Shown piece after piece: positions 1 to 9,177 of a DNA stretch of 58,785 nt. The stretch is taken from the NCBI GenBank assembly GCA_003250475.1, contig QKGI01000131.1, positions 1 through 58,785 on the forward strand, read 5' to 3'. The position numbers and the translations under genes were made by a program. The notes under the pieces were generated by a model, which worked only from the letters and a program-made list of their open reading frames with translations, was not told the DNA's origin and did no database searches. This DNA comes from Bacteroidota bacterium. GTDB lineage: Bacteria; Bacteroidota; Bacteroidia; Bacteroidales; VadinHA17. Within the stretch, counting starts at the first letter, position 1, and every line of letters starts with the position of its first letter.

Positions 1-12
1 TATTTTCAGTGA

Positions 13-936
13 GAGATCGGTGTACCATATTCTCCTGGTGAAAACAGTGCTGTTAAAATGAGGATCTACTTCGGGCCAAACAGTTTCTCCCTGCTTAAGA
101 AGTATGATCTCAAACTCGAGGAACTGGTGTTCCTCGGCAGGAATATAATCAGGTGGATCAGCCAGTTCGTTATCATTCCTATATTCAACCTCCTTGACAA
201 TTTCATCGACAGTTACGGGCTTATCATACTTATACTGACGCTGATTATTAAGCTGGCACTGTTCCCGCTGACTCACAAGTCGTTTATCAGCCAGGCCAAG
301 ATGAGGGTCATGAAGCCTATGGTTGATGAGATTGCCAAGAAGTATCCCAAGCAGGAGGATGCGATGAAGAAGCAGCAGGCTACGATGGATCTCTATAAGA
401 AAGCCGGTGTCAGCCCCATGGGCGGCTGTCTGCCCATGCTCCTGCAGATGCCCATCCTGTTTGCCATGTTCCGGTTTTTCCCGACATCAATTGAACTCAG
501 GCAACAGTCATTTCTGTGGGCAAAGGACCTGTCGACTTATGACAGCATCCTGAACCTGCCTTTCTCTATCCCAATGTATGGCGATCATGTGAGCCTTTTC
601 ACTCTTCTTATGACGGCTTCAACAATAATCTCAACAAAGATAAGCAATCCGTCAGGCGGCCAGGAACAGATGCCGGGTATGAAGACCATGATGTATATGA
701 TGCCCGTCATGTTCATGCTGATCCTGAACAACTTCTCAGCCGGACTAACCTACTATTACTTTCTCGCTAACGTGATCACAATTGTGCAGACACAGTTCTC
801 GCGGCGATTTGTCAGCGAAGCAGATCTGCTTAAGAAGATTGAGGAAAACAAAAAGAAGCCTGTTAAAAAGTCGAAATGGCAACAGAGGCTTGATGCTGCT
901 GCAAAGCAGAGCGGATACCGGGTTTCTAAAAAATAG
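13..936 (+). CDS. yidC: YidC/Oxa1 membrane protein insertase, C-terminal half (5' end cut or broken)
   Basis: Inserts and folds inner-membrane proteins, alone or with SecYEG. The visible part starts at the end of the periplasmic beta domain (FYFGP-type motif, here RIYFGPNSF) and contains the conserved five-helix insertase core with the KMRVMKP and MGGCLPMLLQMPILFAMF regions, then a Lys-rich tail typical of the family. Bacteroidota YidC is about 600 residues, so roughly half is missing. The first ATG in frame is at 58, but the frame is open from 13 and residues encoded at 13-57 (EIGVPYSPGENSAV) still look like YidC. An in-frame TGA lies at 10-12, so this is not simply a window-edge truncation; either a sequencing/assembly error or a real nonsense change. 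Followed by a good terminator. Confidence 0.85.
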   Translation, partial: EIGVPYSPGENSAVKMRIYFGPNSFSLLKKYDLKLEELVFLGRNIIRWISQFVIIPIFNLLDNFIDSYGLIILILTLIIKLALFPLTHKSFISQAKMRVMKPMVDEIAKKYPKQEDAMKKQQATMDLYKKAGVSPMGGCLPMLLQMPILFAMFRFFPTSIELRQQSFLWAKDLSTYDSILNLPFSIPMYGDHVSLFTLLMTASTIISTKISNPSGGQEQMPGMKTMMYMMPVMFMLILNNFSAGLTYYYFLANVITIVQTQFSRRFVSEADLLKKIEENKKKPVKKSKWQQRLDAAAKQSGYRVSKK

Positions 937-942
937 ATTTTT

Positions 943-965
943 AAAGTGCTTTTCAGCACTTTTTT
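943..965 (+). terminator. Rho-independent terminator after yidC
   Basis: A 7-bp stem AAAGTGC (943-949) and GCACTTT (956-962) with a 6-nt loop runs into a T-tract. It lies 6 nt after the yidC stop codon. Confidence 0.75.
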
Positions 966-1036
966 AATATTTGTGCTCTAAATCCCTTCTCTTTCTAAGA
1001 GATAAGGCATAATTTAGGGCTTTAATTCTAAATGAA

Positions 1037-2077
1037 ATGGGGAAAAAAGTAAAAAACAAAGACATTGCCGCAAGACTTGGTCTTTCGGGCACGCTGGTGT
1101 CGCTTGTGCTGAATAATAAAGCCGATCAGCACGGGATTAAGAAAGAGACACAGGAGAGAGTCCTCGCTGTTGCGAGGCAGATGGGCTATTTTAATACGCT
1201 TGCCGAAAAGGGGGAAACTGTTCCGGCAGAAGAGAAACCTGGCATCATCGGAATGGTTGTGCCGTCAATGAATGATCCGTTCATATATGAGATCACACCT
1301 TACCTTCAGAAGGCATTTTCCAGCATCGGACTTGGATTCTCAGTGTTTACACGGGATCCTGACGATATGCGCTTCAACAGGCTGACTACCTCCCTGAAGA
1401 AGTTTTTCAGCGGAATGATTCTTGTCGGGAACGCTGCTGATGACAGTGTGATTAGGGCGCTGAACAGGGAAAGCTACCCGCTTGTCCTTCTTGAAAAGAG
1501 CATAAAGAGAATCAGACTTAATACAGTCTCTACCGACAGGATAGCCGGTGCGGCTATAATGACCCAGCATCTTACCTCGCTTGGCCTCAAGAACCTTCTT
1601 ATAATTTCAGGAGAGGATACTGCATCATATGACAAGGAGATGCTTGAGGAACTACGTAACGCAACAAAAAAATCCAAGAACTTCGACTCTGTGCACTTCA
1701 CTGTGGCGGGTCTCCCGAGGGCCGGCGATAAATTTGAATTCGGGCAGATAGAGAATTTCCTGAGACCTCCTCACAGGAGCGATGCCATCATCGTCCTTAA
1801 TTCGGCGTTGGTATTCCCACTATATCTCGCGCTTCAGGAAAAGAACATACGCATCCCGCAGGATGTGGCGCTGGTATCAATGGAAGACGGTATTGGTTTT
1901 GACCTCCTTACCACGCCAGTGACACGACTGCGCAAACCTCTGTCGGCGATGTCGCTCAAGGTGGCTAACATCATATGGTCGGAGGTGAAAAACCAGGGTA
2001 AGAGCAAGTATAAGCGCCAGGTCAATATGTCACCTGAACTGGTCATCAGGAGCAGTTGTGGCTCTTATGTAAAATAG
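1037..2077 (+). CDS. LacI-family transcriptional regulator
   Basis: 346-aa DNA-binding repressor or activator. Residues about 5-55 form the LacI helix-turn-helix and hinge (KNKDIAARLGLSGTLVSLVL, then the MGYFN hinge end). Residues about 60-340 are a periplasmic-binding-protein-like effector domain (GIIGMVVPSMNDPFIYEI, then DAIIVLN and VALVSMEDG). Length fits the family. It is the first gene of an apparent operon with the transglutaminase-like lipoprotein (6 nt downstream) and the GH92 mannosidase, so it probably controls them in response to a sugar or glycan fragment; the effector cannot be read from the sequence. Confidence 0.9.
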   Translation: MGKKVKNKDIAARLGLSGTLVSLVLNNKADQHGIKKETQERVLAVARQMGYFNTLAEKGETVPAEEKPGIIGMVVPSMNDPFIYEITPYLQKAFSSIGLGFSVFTRDPDDMRFNRLTTSLKKFFSGMILVGNAADDSVIRALNRESYPLVLLEKSIKRIRLNTVSTDRIAGAAIMTQHLTSLGLKNLLIISGEDTASYDKEMLEELRNATKKSKNFDSVHFTVAGLPRAGDKFEFGQIENFLRPPHRSDAIIVLNSALVFPLYLALQEKNIRIPQDVALVSMEDGIGFDLLTTPVTRLRKPLSAMSLKVANIIWSEVKNQGKSKYKRQVNMSPELVIRSSCGSYVK

Positions 2078-2083
2078 TGTAAC

Positions 2084-4696
2084 ATGATAAGGATCACCAG
2101 GCTGCCTGTTTTAGTTATTATGGCAGTGCTGTTTTCCTGCAACAACCAGCACCTTATTGTTGACAGGAAGCTAAGAAACGCTGTCTTTGAAGACTGCAGG
2201 AAAAGATCGGAGATCTATGCCTCGTCGAGAGAAGACCTCTTCAGCCTGGCTGATTCTGTTACCGATAGTCCTCTCAGGGAGGCCGTCTGTTTCATCCTGG
2301 CATACATGCCGCTGAGCGATATGGCGGTCTATGAGCCCGCCTATCTTTTGGAGAATAGTTCCATTGCCCTCAGGGCAAGGAGAGAGATGCCATGGGGTAA
2401 TGAGATCCCGGATGAACTGTTCCTGAATTTTGTCCTCCCTTTGAGGGTCAATAATGAGAATCCTGACGATTTCAGGACCTGTTGTTATGACGAACTAAAG
2501 AAACGGGTCGAAGGCATGGATGCCCTGGAGGCGGCTCTTGAGATCAATCGCTGGTGTCAGGAGAAGGTTGCATACCAGCCATCGGATTCCCGCACCTCAT
2601 CGCCCCTGTCCACTATATTATCGGCACGTGGACGATGCGGGGAGGAATCTACGCTTACCGTTTCGGCATTACGAACGGCAGGACTGCCTGCCAGGCAGGT
2701 CTACACTCCCCGATGGGCTCATACTGATGATAACCATGCATGGGTTGAGTTCTGGGCTGCCGGCAGATGGCATTACCTGGGCGCATGTGAACCAGAACCC
2801 GTGCCTGACCGTGGCTGGTTCACGGAACCGGCCCGTCGGGCAATGCTGGTGCATACAAGAGCCTTCGGAAAGTATACAGGCGGGGAAACACTGGTAAGAA
2901 GGAGTAAGCTGTTCTCGGAGATAAACACCCTTGCCAGATATGCTGAGACAAAAGAGCTGACGGTGAGAGTTAAAGACCCGGAAGGAAATCCGGTCCCCTA
3001 TGCGGAAGCTGGATACATGCTGTTTAACTACGCGGAGTTTTATCCGCTGGCCACACTTGAGTGCAATAATGACGGAGAATGTGTCATGATGACCGGATAC
3101 GGCTCCCTGCTTATATGGGCAGATGATGGGCTGAGGTATGGCTATTCCCTCGCTTCACCATCGGACACCCTGACCGAGGTGACCATCTCGACGGTACATC
3201 CCGAAGGTCAGCAGATACTCGATATTAAAGTCCCGGTGGCTCCGGTCCCTTTCCCTGCATTAGATCCGGCACTCGCTGAAGAAAACAACCGTGTGGTCAA
3301 AAGAGGCGATAGCATCCGGAGTGCCTATATCAGCTCATGGATGGCTGAAACCGACACTAAAAAGATTGCACGTGAAGCCGGCATCAGGGAGGAGACTACA
3401 GCGAAGATACTGAAGGCTTCAATGGGCAACTACAGGGAGATAGAGGCCTTCCTTGGCAAAGCCGGGACCAGGGGAGACGTGGCTCTCCGCATACTGGAGA
3501 GTGTTTCCGAAAAGGACCTGCGTGACACGCCGGCGAGTGTATTTGCAGACCACCTTGATAATGCCCCTGTAAAAGGCACATGGTCAGACACCTCCCTCTA
3601 TGACCGTTTTGTGCTCTCTCCAAGAATATCCAACGAGATTCTGTCGCCTTTCAGAAGTGCTCTTATGAAGCTTCCCGGTGACCTGCTGCAGATGTTCCGG
3701 ACAGATCCCGCCACTATTGTAAGCTGGACAGATACAACAATCTCTGTGACAGACTCTGAAAACTATTATGGCACCCCGCTGACTCCCGAAGGGGTTCTCA
3801 GGCTGCATGCAGCAGACAAGCACTCAAGAGATATCTTCTTTGTTGCCCTGTGCAGGACGGCAGGAGTGGCGGCAAGGCTGGCCCCGGGTACCGGCAGGCC
3901 ACAGTATTATGATAACGGAGAGTGGCATAATGCGTGGTTTACAGGAGAAAAGAGACCTTCAGGCAGCCCGGGATATGTAACATTTATCACGGGTGAAAAA
4001 GACTTTCAGCCTGAGTACTATATACACTTCACGCTTTCCCACCTTAAAAACGGTAAGTGTAAAACCCTTGACTACGGCTATGGCGTTAAGATAGAGGATA
4101 TGCCCGGGCATATAGCTCTTGAGCCCGGCACATATATGCTTACTACAGGTAACCGGGATGAGAATGGTAATGTCCTGGCATCAATAGCCTTTATCGAAGT
4201 TAGACCGGGAGAAGAAAAGGATATAATGGTAAGCCAGCGCAAACCCGGTGCTGCCGGCATTGCACTGGGGAGGATAGACCTGACCACTGAGTTGCACTCT
4301 TCAGCGGGCAGCGACTTCAGCCTGGGATCCATTTCGGAGAATGGTCTGGTCCTTATGTGGATCGAACCGGGGAAGGAGCCTTCACGCCATCTGCTGAATG
4401 ACCTGCCGGCACACAGGAAAGAGTTTGCCGACTGGGGAGGATGGTTTATCATAATGACGGATCCGGCACTTGCATCGGACACCCTGAAGCCTTCTTCATT
4501 CGCCGGGATGCCTTTGAATACCATGCTTGTATCCGACAAGGATATGGAGTATATGCGCACCATAGCCGGCATTAACCCCGGCGGCCGCCCGCTGCCCGTT
4601 GTCCTGTACTGTAACAGCAAGGGAGAGATTCTCTTCTCCTCGGAGGGTTACAGGATCGATACAGGGGATCAGATATTGAAGAAGATCAGACAATAG
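2084..4696 (+). CDS. Transglutaminase-like lipoprotein with second degenerate domain and thioredoxin-like tail
   Basis: 870-aa lipoprotein (signal peptide ending LFSC, Cys19). Residues about 150-235 form a transglutaminase/protease-like core: Cys185 in RCGEES and His218 in DNHAWVEFW are the expected nucleophile and base, with GACEPEP after them. Around residues 575-625 a second stretch (FFVALCRTAGVAARLAPG, NGEWHNAWF) resembles the same fold but lacks the Cys at the usual place, so it looks like a catalytically dead copy. The last ~60 residues (PVVLYCNSKGEILFSSEG) resemble the end of a thioredoxin fold without CxxC. Family members are common next to GH92 genes in Bacteroidota; the substrate is unknown. 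It sits 6 nt from both neighbours. Confidence 0.75.
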   Translation: MIRITRLPVLVIMAVLFSCNNQHLIVDRKLRNAVFEDCRKRSEIYASSREDLFSLADSVTDSPLREAVCFILAYMPLSDMAVYEPAYLLENSSIALRARREMPWGNEIPDELFLNFVLPLRVNNENPDDFRTCCYDELKKRVEGMDALEAALEINRWCQEKVAYQPSDSRTSSPLSTILSARGRCGEESTLTVSALRTAGLPARQVYTPRWAHTDDNHAWVEFWAAGRWHYLGACEPEPVPDRGWFTEPARRAMLVHTRAFGKYTGGETLVRRSKLFSEINTLARYAETKELTVRVKDPEGNPVPYAEAGYMLFNYAEFYPLATLECNNDGECVMMTGYGSLLIWADDGLRYGYSLASPSDTLTEVTISTVHPEGQQILDIKVPVAPVPFPALDPALAEENNRVVKRGDSIRSAYISSWMAETDTKKIAREAGIREETTAKILKASMGNYREIEAFLGKAGTRGDVALRILESVSEKDLRDTPASVFADHLDNAPVKGTWSDTSLYDRFVLSPRISNEILSPFRSALMKLPGDLLQMFRTDPATIVSWTDTTISVTDSENYYGTPLTPEGVLRLHAADKHSRDIFFVALCRTAGVAARLAPGTGRPQYYDNGEWHNAWFTGEKRPSGSPGYVTFITGEKDFQPEYYIHFTLSHLKNGKCKTLDYGYGVKIEDMPGHIALEPGTYMLTTGNRDENGNVLASIAFIEVRPGEEKDIMVSQRKPGAAGIALGRIDLTTELHSSAGSDFSLGSISENGLVLMWIEPGKEPSRHLLNDLPAHRKEFADWGGWFIIMTDPALASDTLKPSSFAGMPLNTMLVSDKDMEYMRTIAGINPGGRPLPVVLYCNSKGEILFSSEGYRIDTGDQILKKIRQ

Positions 4697-4702
4697 CCAG
4701 GT

Positions 4703-6892
4703 ATGAAGAGAATTCTGTTTTTCGCTGCGGCAGCCATTGCTGCATTATCATGCAGCTCACCGTCTGAAAGCGATTGTACATACCTTGTTGATCCGTTTAT
4801 TGGCACTGCTGCCCACGGCCATGTCTTTCCCGGTGCCGCCACACCGTTCGGTATGGTTCAGATGAGCCCGGACAACGGTACATCAGGCTGGGACTGGTGC
4901 TCGGGATATAATTATGCTGACAGTATGATTGCAGGGTTCAGCCATACTCATCTGAGCGGCACAGGTATAGGAGATCTGTGTGACATCCTTTTCCTGCCAT
5001 CAATGAATGAGTTTAACCTTGATTTGCCTGACAGTACAGCTTCTATTGCCCGCCTGAACAGAAGCCTCTTCTCACATGCATCCGAGCAGGCCAGGCCAGG
5101 TTATTATGCCGTGGCACTGGCCAACGGCATAACAGCCGAGCTTACGGCTACACCCCGATGCGGGTTGCAGAGATATACTGCCAATTATGACGGCTGCGTG
5201 TACCTTCTTGTCGATCTTGGTTTTGCCATTAACTGGGACAGACCTTATGAATGCAGGCTGGCATGGGACGGCTCCCGACTGTCCGGAAAGCGCATCTCAA
5301 CAGGCTGGGCGGAGAAACAATACCTCTTTTTCTCATCACTCTTTTCTGTTACACCCGATAAGGTCATGATGGTAAATGCCGGTAATATAACTGAAGGAAT
5401 TTCTGTTGACGGCAGGAACGTGGCATGTATCCTTACCTTTAACATGAAAAGAGGAGAGGAGCTGGTAGTTAAAACTGGCATATCTGCTGTCGATGAAGAT
5501 GGTGCTGCGGAAAATCTTGCCGCTGAAGCGGCCGGACTGGGCTTCAATTCTGCCGCTGCCGCAGCCGGCATGGCGTGGCAAAAGAGGCTCGGTGTGGTTA
5601 AGGCAGCATCAACTGATGCTTCGGTGCTGAAGACATTCTATACTGCCCTGTACCATTCGATGATAGCTCCCTGTCTCTATATGGATGCTGATAACCGCTA
5701 CAGGGGAACAGACGGCAGGGTGCACCAGGATGACCGATTTACAAACTACACCGTCTTCTCACTGTGGGACACATATCGGGCGGCTCACCCGCTGTTTACA
5801 ATCATCGCTCCCGACAGGGTGCCTGAATTCATAAACACGATGCTCACGATCAGGGATCAGCAGGGCAGGCTGCCGGTGTGGTCTCTTGCCGGTAACGAGA
5901 CCGACTGTATGATAGGATATCATGCCGTCCCGGTTATTGCAGATGCAATACACAAGGGAATCCCCGGATTTGATTATGACCAGGCTCTCCTGGCATCGGT
6001 CCATTCGGCTTCACTCGACTCCAGGGGACTGAACCATTACCGCAGGTACGGATATATACCTTCTGAACTTGAAAATGAGTCTGTAGCCAAGACACTTGAA
6101 TATGCCATCGACGATTGGTGTATCTCACAGATGGCATCAGATTTAGGCCGGCCTGAGCTGGAGGCCGAGTTTCTCAGACGTTCAGCAAATTACCGGAATC
6201 TGTTTGACACAACACTGTTGTTCGTGAGAGGCCGGATGAGCGACGGAAGCTGGCGACCGGATTTTGACCCGCTCTATTCCCATCATACCCGCTCTGATTT
6301 CACGGAAGGGAACGCATGGCAGTATACCTGGCTTGTGCCTCATGATGTAGAGGGACTGATATCCTTATTCGGGGGGAGGGAGTATTTTCTTCAGCGTCTT
6401 GATTCGTTGTTTAATGTTACTGAGAAGGTCAGGGGTGAAAATGCCTCACCGGATATCAGCGGCCTGATAGGACAGTATGCACACGGTAATGAGCCGTCAC
6501 ACCATATTGCCTATCTGTTCTCCATGGCCGGAGCCCCGGAAAAGACAGAAACCATGGTTCGCAGGATCATGTCAGAGATGTACTCTGACAGACATGACGG
6601 TATCTGTGGTAACGAGGACTGTGGACAGATGTCTTCGTGGTATGTCTTCTCTGCCATGGGTTTTTATCCAGTTAACCCTGCCAACGGCAGGTTTATTCTC
6701 GGCAGCCCGGCACTGGATAAAGCAATAGTTACCTTACCCGGAGGAAAGGAATTCAGGATTATTGCCGTAAATAACGGTCCTGGAAAAGTAAATGTCAGCG
6801 AGGTATTTCTCAACGGTCAGAAAATCGAACGTAACTATATCACCTATGAGGAGATTATGACCGGGGGAGAGCTCCGGTTCATAATGAAATGA
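4703..6892 (+). CDS. GH92-family glycoside hydrolase (alpha-mannosidase type), lipoprotein
   Basis: 729-aa calcium-dependent exo-alpha-mannosidase family, typically acting on alpha-1,2/1,3-linked mannose of glycoproteins or yeast mannan. Signal peptide with lipobox ALSC (Cys17) predicts a lipid anchor. N-terminal GH92 domain: VDPFIGTAAHGHVFPGAA, PFGMVQMSPD, and SGYNYADSMIAGFSHTHLSG. The catalytic (alpha/alpha)6 domain contains FTNYTVFSLWDTYRAAHPL, and GNEDCGQMSSWYVFSAMGF carries the presumed general-acid Glu. Full length for the family. Last gene of the LacI-transglutaminase-GH92 unit. The exact linkage cut is not readable from sequence. Confidence 0.92.
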   Translation: MKRILFFAAAAIAALSCSSPSESDCTYLVDPFIGTAAHGHVFPGAATPFGMVQMSPDNGTSGWDWCSGYNYADSMIAGFSHTHLSGTGIGDLCDILFLPSMNEFNLDLPDSTASIARLNRSLFSHASEQARPGYYAVALANGITAELTATPRCGLQRYTANYDGCVYLLVDLGFAINWDRPYECRLAWDGSRLSGKRISTGWAEKQYLFFSSLFSVTPDKVMMVNAGNITEGISVDGRNVACILTFNMKRGEELVVKTGISAVDEDGAAENLAAEAAGLGFNSAAAAAGMAWQKRLGVVKAASTDASVLKTFYTALYHSMIAPCLYMDADNRYRGTDGRVHQDDRFTNYTVFSLWDTYRAAHPLFTIIAPDRVPEFINTMLTIRDQQGRLPVWSLAGNETDCMIGYHAVPVIADAIHKGIPGFDYDQALLASVHSASLDSRGLNHYRRYGYIPSELENESVAKTLEYAIDDWCISQMASDLGRPELEAEFLRRSANYRNLFDTTLLFVRGRMSDGSWRPDFDPLYSHHTRSDFTEGNAWQYTWLVPHDVEGLISLFGGREYFLQRLDSLFNVTEKVRGENASPDISGLIGQYAHGNEPSHHIAYLFSMAGAPEKTETMVRRIMSEMYSDRHDGICGNEDCGQMSSWYVFSAMGFYPVNPANGRFILGSPALDKAIVTLPGGKEFRIIAVNNGPGKVNVSEVFLNGQKIERNYITYEEIMTGGELRFIMK

Positions 6893-6913
6893 ACAATGGG
6901 TTACATCATTGTT
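6892..6913 (+). terminator. Possible weak terminator hairpin after the GH92 gene
   Basis: AACAATG (6892-6898) pairs perfectly with CATTGTT (6907-6913) directly after the GH92 stop codon. No T-tract follows, so it may only be an mRNA-end hairpin. Confidence 0.35.
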
Positions 6914-6947
6914 GATAATTATCATCCGGAATCAGCCCTTAAATAAT

Positions 6948-6955
6948 TACATTTG
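6948..6955 (+). promoter_or_regulatory. Promoter -7 element of the cobalamin locus
   Basis: TACATTTG matches the Bacteroidota -7 consensus TAnnTTTG and ends 5 nt before the first paired base of the riboswitch. No clear -33 TTTG is seen. Confidence 0.55.
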
Positions 6956-6960
6956 TCTCA

Positions 6961-7146
6961 TTCTGGTGCTGCCGGTTATCGCCGGCAGTGAAAAGGGAAC
7001 CCTGTTACAATCAGGGACAGTGCCCGCTGCTGTGAAGCCCGGTCCGCCAATTGGCGGATCATTACAGCCGGAATCCCCGCCACTGTCCGCCGGCTGGCGG
7101 ACGGGAAGGCCCGGTGAGTAGGGATGAGTCAGAAGACCTGCCAGAA
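6961..7146 (+). promoter_or_regulatory. Cobalamin (B12) riboswitch
   Basis: The 5' strand TTCTGG (6961-6966) pairs with CCAGAA (7141-7146), closing the aptamer (P1). Inside are the family landmarks in order: AAAAGGGAA (6991-6999), CCCGCTGCTGTGA, GCCACTG (7079-7085), GGGAAGGC, and the B12 box AGTCAGAAGACCTGCC (7127-7142). Adenosylcobalamin-type riboswitches normally repress the downstream uptake genes when B12 is plentiful. The leader continues to the btuB start with a purine-rich AAAGGAG near 7158. Confidence 0.95.
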
Positions 7147-7182
7147 CGTATCCTGATAAAGGAGCTTTCGGGAATAAAAGTT

Positions 7183-9177
7183 ATGGTTGGAAGGTCACTT
7201 GCCTATATCATCCTGTCTCGCATGAGTCACACCCGCGGCGCCGTTGCTGCTGCCCTGTGTTGCTTCCTGCTGCCGCCTGTTTGTCCGGCACAGGATATGT
7301 TCACCGATGATACTATCAGTATATCTGCCGTAACCGTCACCGCACCTGCAGCATTACGCCAGACTCCCTTCACGGTACTGAAGATCGATTCTGCCATTAT
7401 ATCACGACTTAGTGGAAGTGATCTGGCGTCGTTGCTTCAGTCTGCAAGCCCTCTTTCAGTGAAAAGATATGGTACTCACGGACTGGCTTCTGTATCCGTC
7501 AGAGGCATGTCTGGAAGTCATACCCTTGTTACATGGAATGGCCTCACAGTGAATACCCCGGGAACCGGTTTCAGCGATTTCTCAATAATACCGTTGACGG
7601 CAGCCCCGACCGTAAAGATTACTGCCGGAGGCTCCGACCTGGAAGATATTTCCGGTTATATAGGAGGGAAGATAGAGCTCCTGACAGAACCGGTATTTGA
7701 TTCCGGAACAGAAGGATCAGTATCTTCTTCCGCAGGAAGTTATGGTGATTATTCATTATCCGCTGCACTGAGATCCGGTGGTGTTAATGTTGCCGGCAGG
7801 ATTGCGATTTGGGGAGCCCGGGCCCGGAACGACTTTCGATTCATTAACATTAATGCTCCCGGAGGAGCATCAGAGGAGCACAGGACTAACTCTGCCGCAT
7901 CTTCGGGAGGTATCATGGCAGATGTATCATACCGCACAGGGAGATCGGTGCTGGGTACCCATTTCTGGTACAACAGCTCAAACCGTCAACTACCGGGCCC
8001 CGTTACGACGGTGCAGCAGGACTTCGGAGAGAGCCAGGACGACAGGTCAGTAAAAGGGGTTGTGGATTACTCATTGACACACGAAAAGCTGAGCGCTTCA
8101 ATCAGTGCAGGCGGTTCCCATGACATAAACAGGTATTTCAACGAGAATCCTGATCTCAACGGCGACAACAGCTCAGAGACATTGATGATGAAGGCTCGTG
8201 TCGGATACAGGGTCTCAGGCATCGTTGAACTGGTACTTGCTACAGGCGATGAATATGAAACGGCTCACTCCCTCAGCTATGATAAAATGCACCGGAGGAA
8301 TATCTTCTCAACATCGCTGGCAGCCAGAGTAAGCCCCATGCCCAGACTCAGGCTCCTGGCCCAGGTGAGGCAGGCTCTTGTCAGTGACATGAAAGTTGTT
8401 CCCGAGTTCACCGCCGGTGCGACATACCTTCTTACGGGCAATGGAGAACATGTGATTAAAGCAAGCCTGACACGTAATACAAAGCTTCCCTGTCTCAATG
8501 ATCTCTACTGGGTGCCGGGCGGGAACATATCCCTCATGCCTGAGACAGCAGCAGGGGCCGAGGCATCATGGTCATTTGTAAAAATCTCACCCTCAAAAGC
8601 AAAGAACAGTCTTGACGTAACATTTCATGCTTCCAGGGTCAGCAACCTGATACAGTGGATACCGGGTGAATCAGGAATATGGTCGGCGGAAAACGTGAGA
8701 AGCGTCAAAGTGGCCGGTGCAGAGGTGAGGGCCGGCACCAGCGCCAGGCTGAATGACCTGAGCATCACCTGTTATCTCAATTATGCGCTAACAAGCTCGC
8801 TTAATGCCGGGTCAGACATCGCCAACGACAGGTCAGCGGGCAGTCAACTGGTCTACATACCATTGCATCACATGAACCTGAATATCAACGGAGCCTGGAA
8901 GATTCTCAGGGCCGGAGTGACTGCCGTTGGAGAAAGCAGACGTTATACGGTGTCGGATAACAGCGAATGGCTCCCTGCATCATTTCTTGCCGATGTATAC
9001 CTGGGATCTGACATCACGACCAGAGGAACAGTCATAAGCGCTGACATTACAGTGAATAACCTGTTCAACACCTCTGCTGAGAGCGTACGAAATTATCCCA
9101 TGCCGCTGAGAACATTTAAATTAAGACTAATACTGACATTTTCTAACCATTCTAAATCAAATGAAAACACTGACTAG
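7183..9177 (+). CDS. btuB: TonB-dependent outer-membrane cobalamin receptor (BtuB-type)
   Basis: Outer-membrane beta-barrel transporter. After the signal peptide comes a plug domain (VTVTAPAALRQTPFTVLKID, SVRGMSGSHTLVTWNGLTVN, DLEDISGYIGGKIELL), then a barrel ending in a C-terminal aromatic-rich strand. Assigned to B12 because the gene follows a cobalamin riboswitch directly and precedes btuG and btuFCD. ATG at 7183 is taken as start; ATG at 7222 (MSHTRGAVAAALCCFLLPP) would give a neater signal peptide. Any start before 7147 would fall inside the aptamer. About 664 aa, normal for the family. The end overlaps btuG by 17 nt, implying coupled translation. Confidence 0.88.
   Translation: MVGRSLAYIILSRMSHTRGAVAAALCCFLLPPVCPAQDMFTDDTISISAVTVTAPAALRQTPFTVLKIDSAIISRLSGSDLASLLQSASPLSVKRYGTHGLASVSVRGMSGSHTLVTWNGLTVNTPGTGFSDFSIIPLTAAPTVKITAGGSDLEDISGYIGGKIELLTEPVFDSGTEGSVSSSAGSYGDYSLSAALRSGGVNVAGRIAIWGARARNDFRFININAPGGASEEHRTNSAASSGGIMADVSYRTGRSVLGTHFWYNSSNRQLPGPVTTVQQDFGESQDDRSVKGVVDYSLTHEKLSASISAGGSHDINRYFNENPDLNGDNSSETLMMKARVGYRVSGIVELVLATGDEYETAHSLSYDKMHRRNIFSTSLAARVSPMPRLRLLAQVRQALVSDMKVVPEFTAGATYLLTGNGEHVIKASLTRNTKLPCLNDLYWVPGGNISLMPETAAGAEASWSFVKISPSKAKNSLDVTFHASRVSNLIQWIPGESGIWSAENVRSVKVAGAEVRAGTSARLNDLSITCYLNYALTSSLNAGSDIANDRSAGSQLVYIPLHHMNLNINGAWKILRAGVTAVGESRRYTVSDNSEWLPASFLADVYLGSDITTRGTVISADITVNNLFNTSAESVRNYPMPLRTFKLRLILTFSNHSKSNENTD

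Noticed and set aside
4078-4620. 180-codon antisense open frame in the transglutaminase gene
   Set aside because: Shadow of a strongly supported coding region; no start signal or domain.
6909-7121. Open frame of 70 codons upstream of btuB
   Set aside because: It lies inside the cobalamin riboswitch; RNA structure explains the sequence and the peptide has no coding character.
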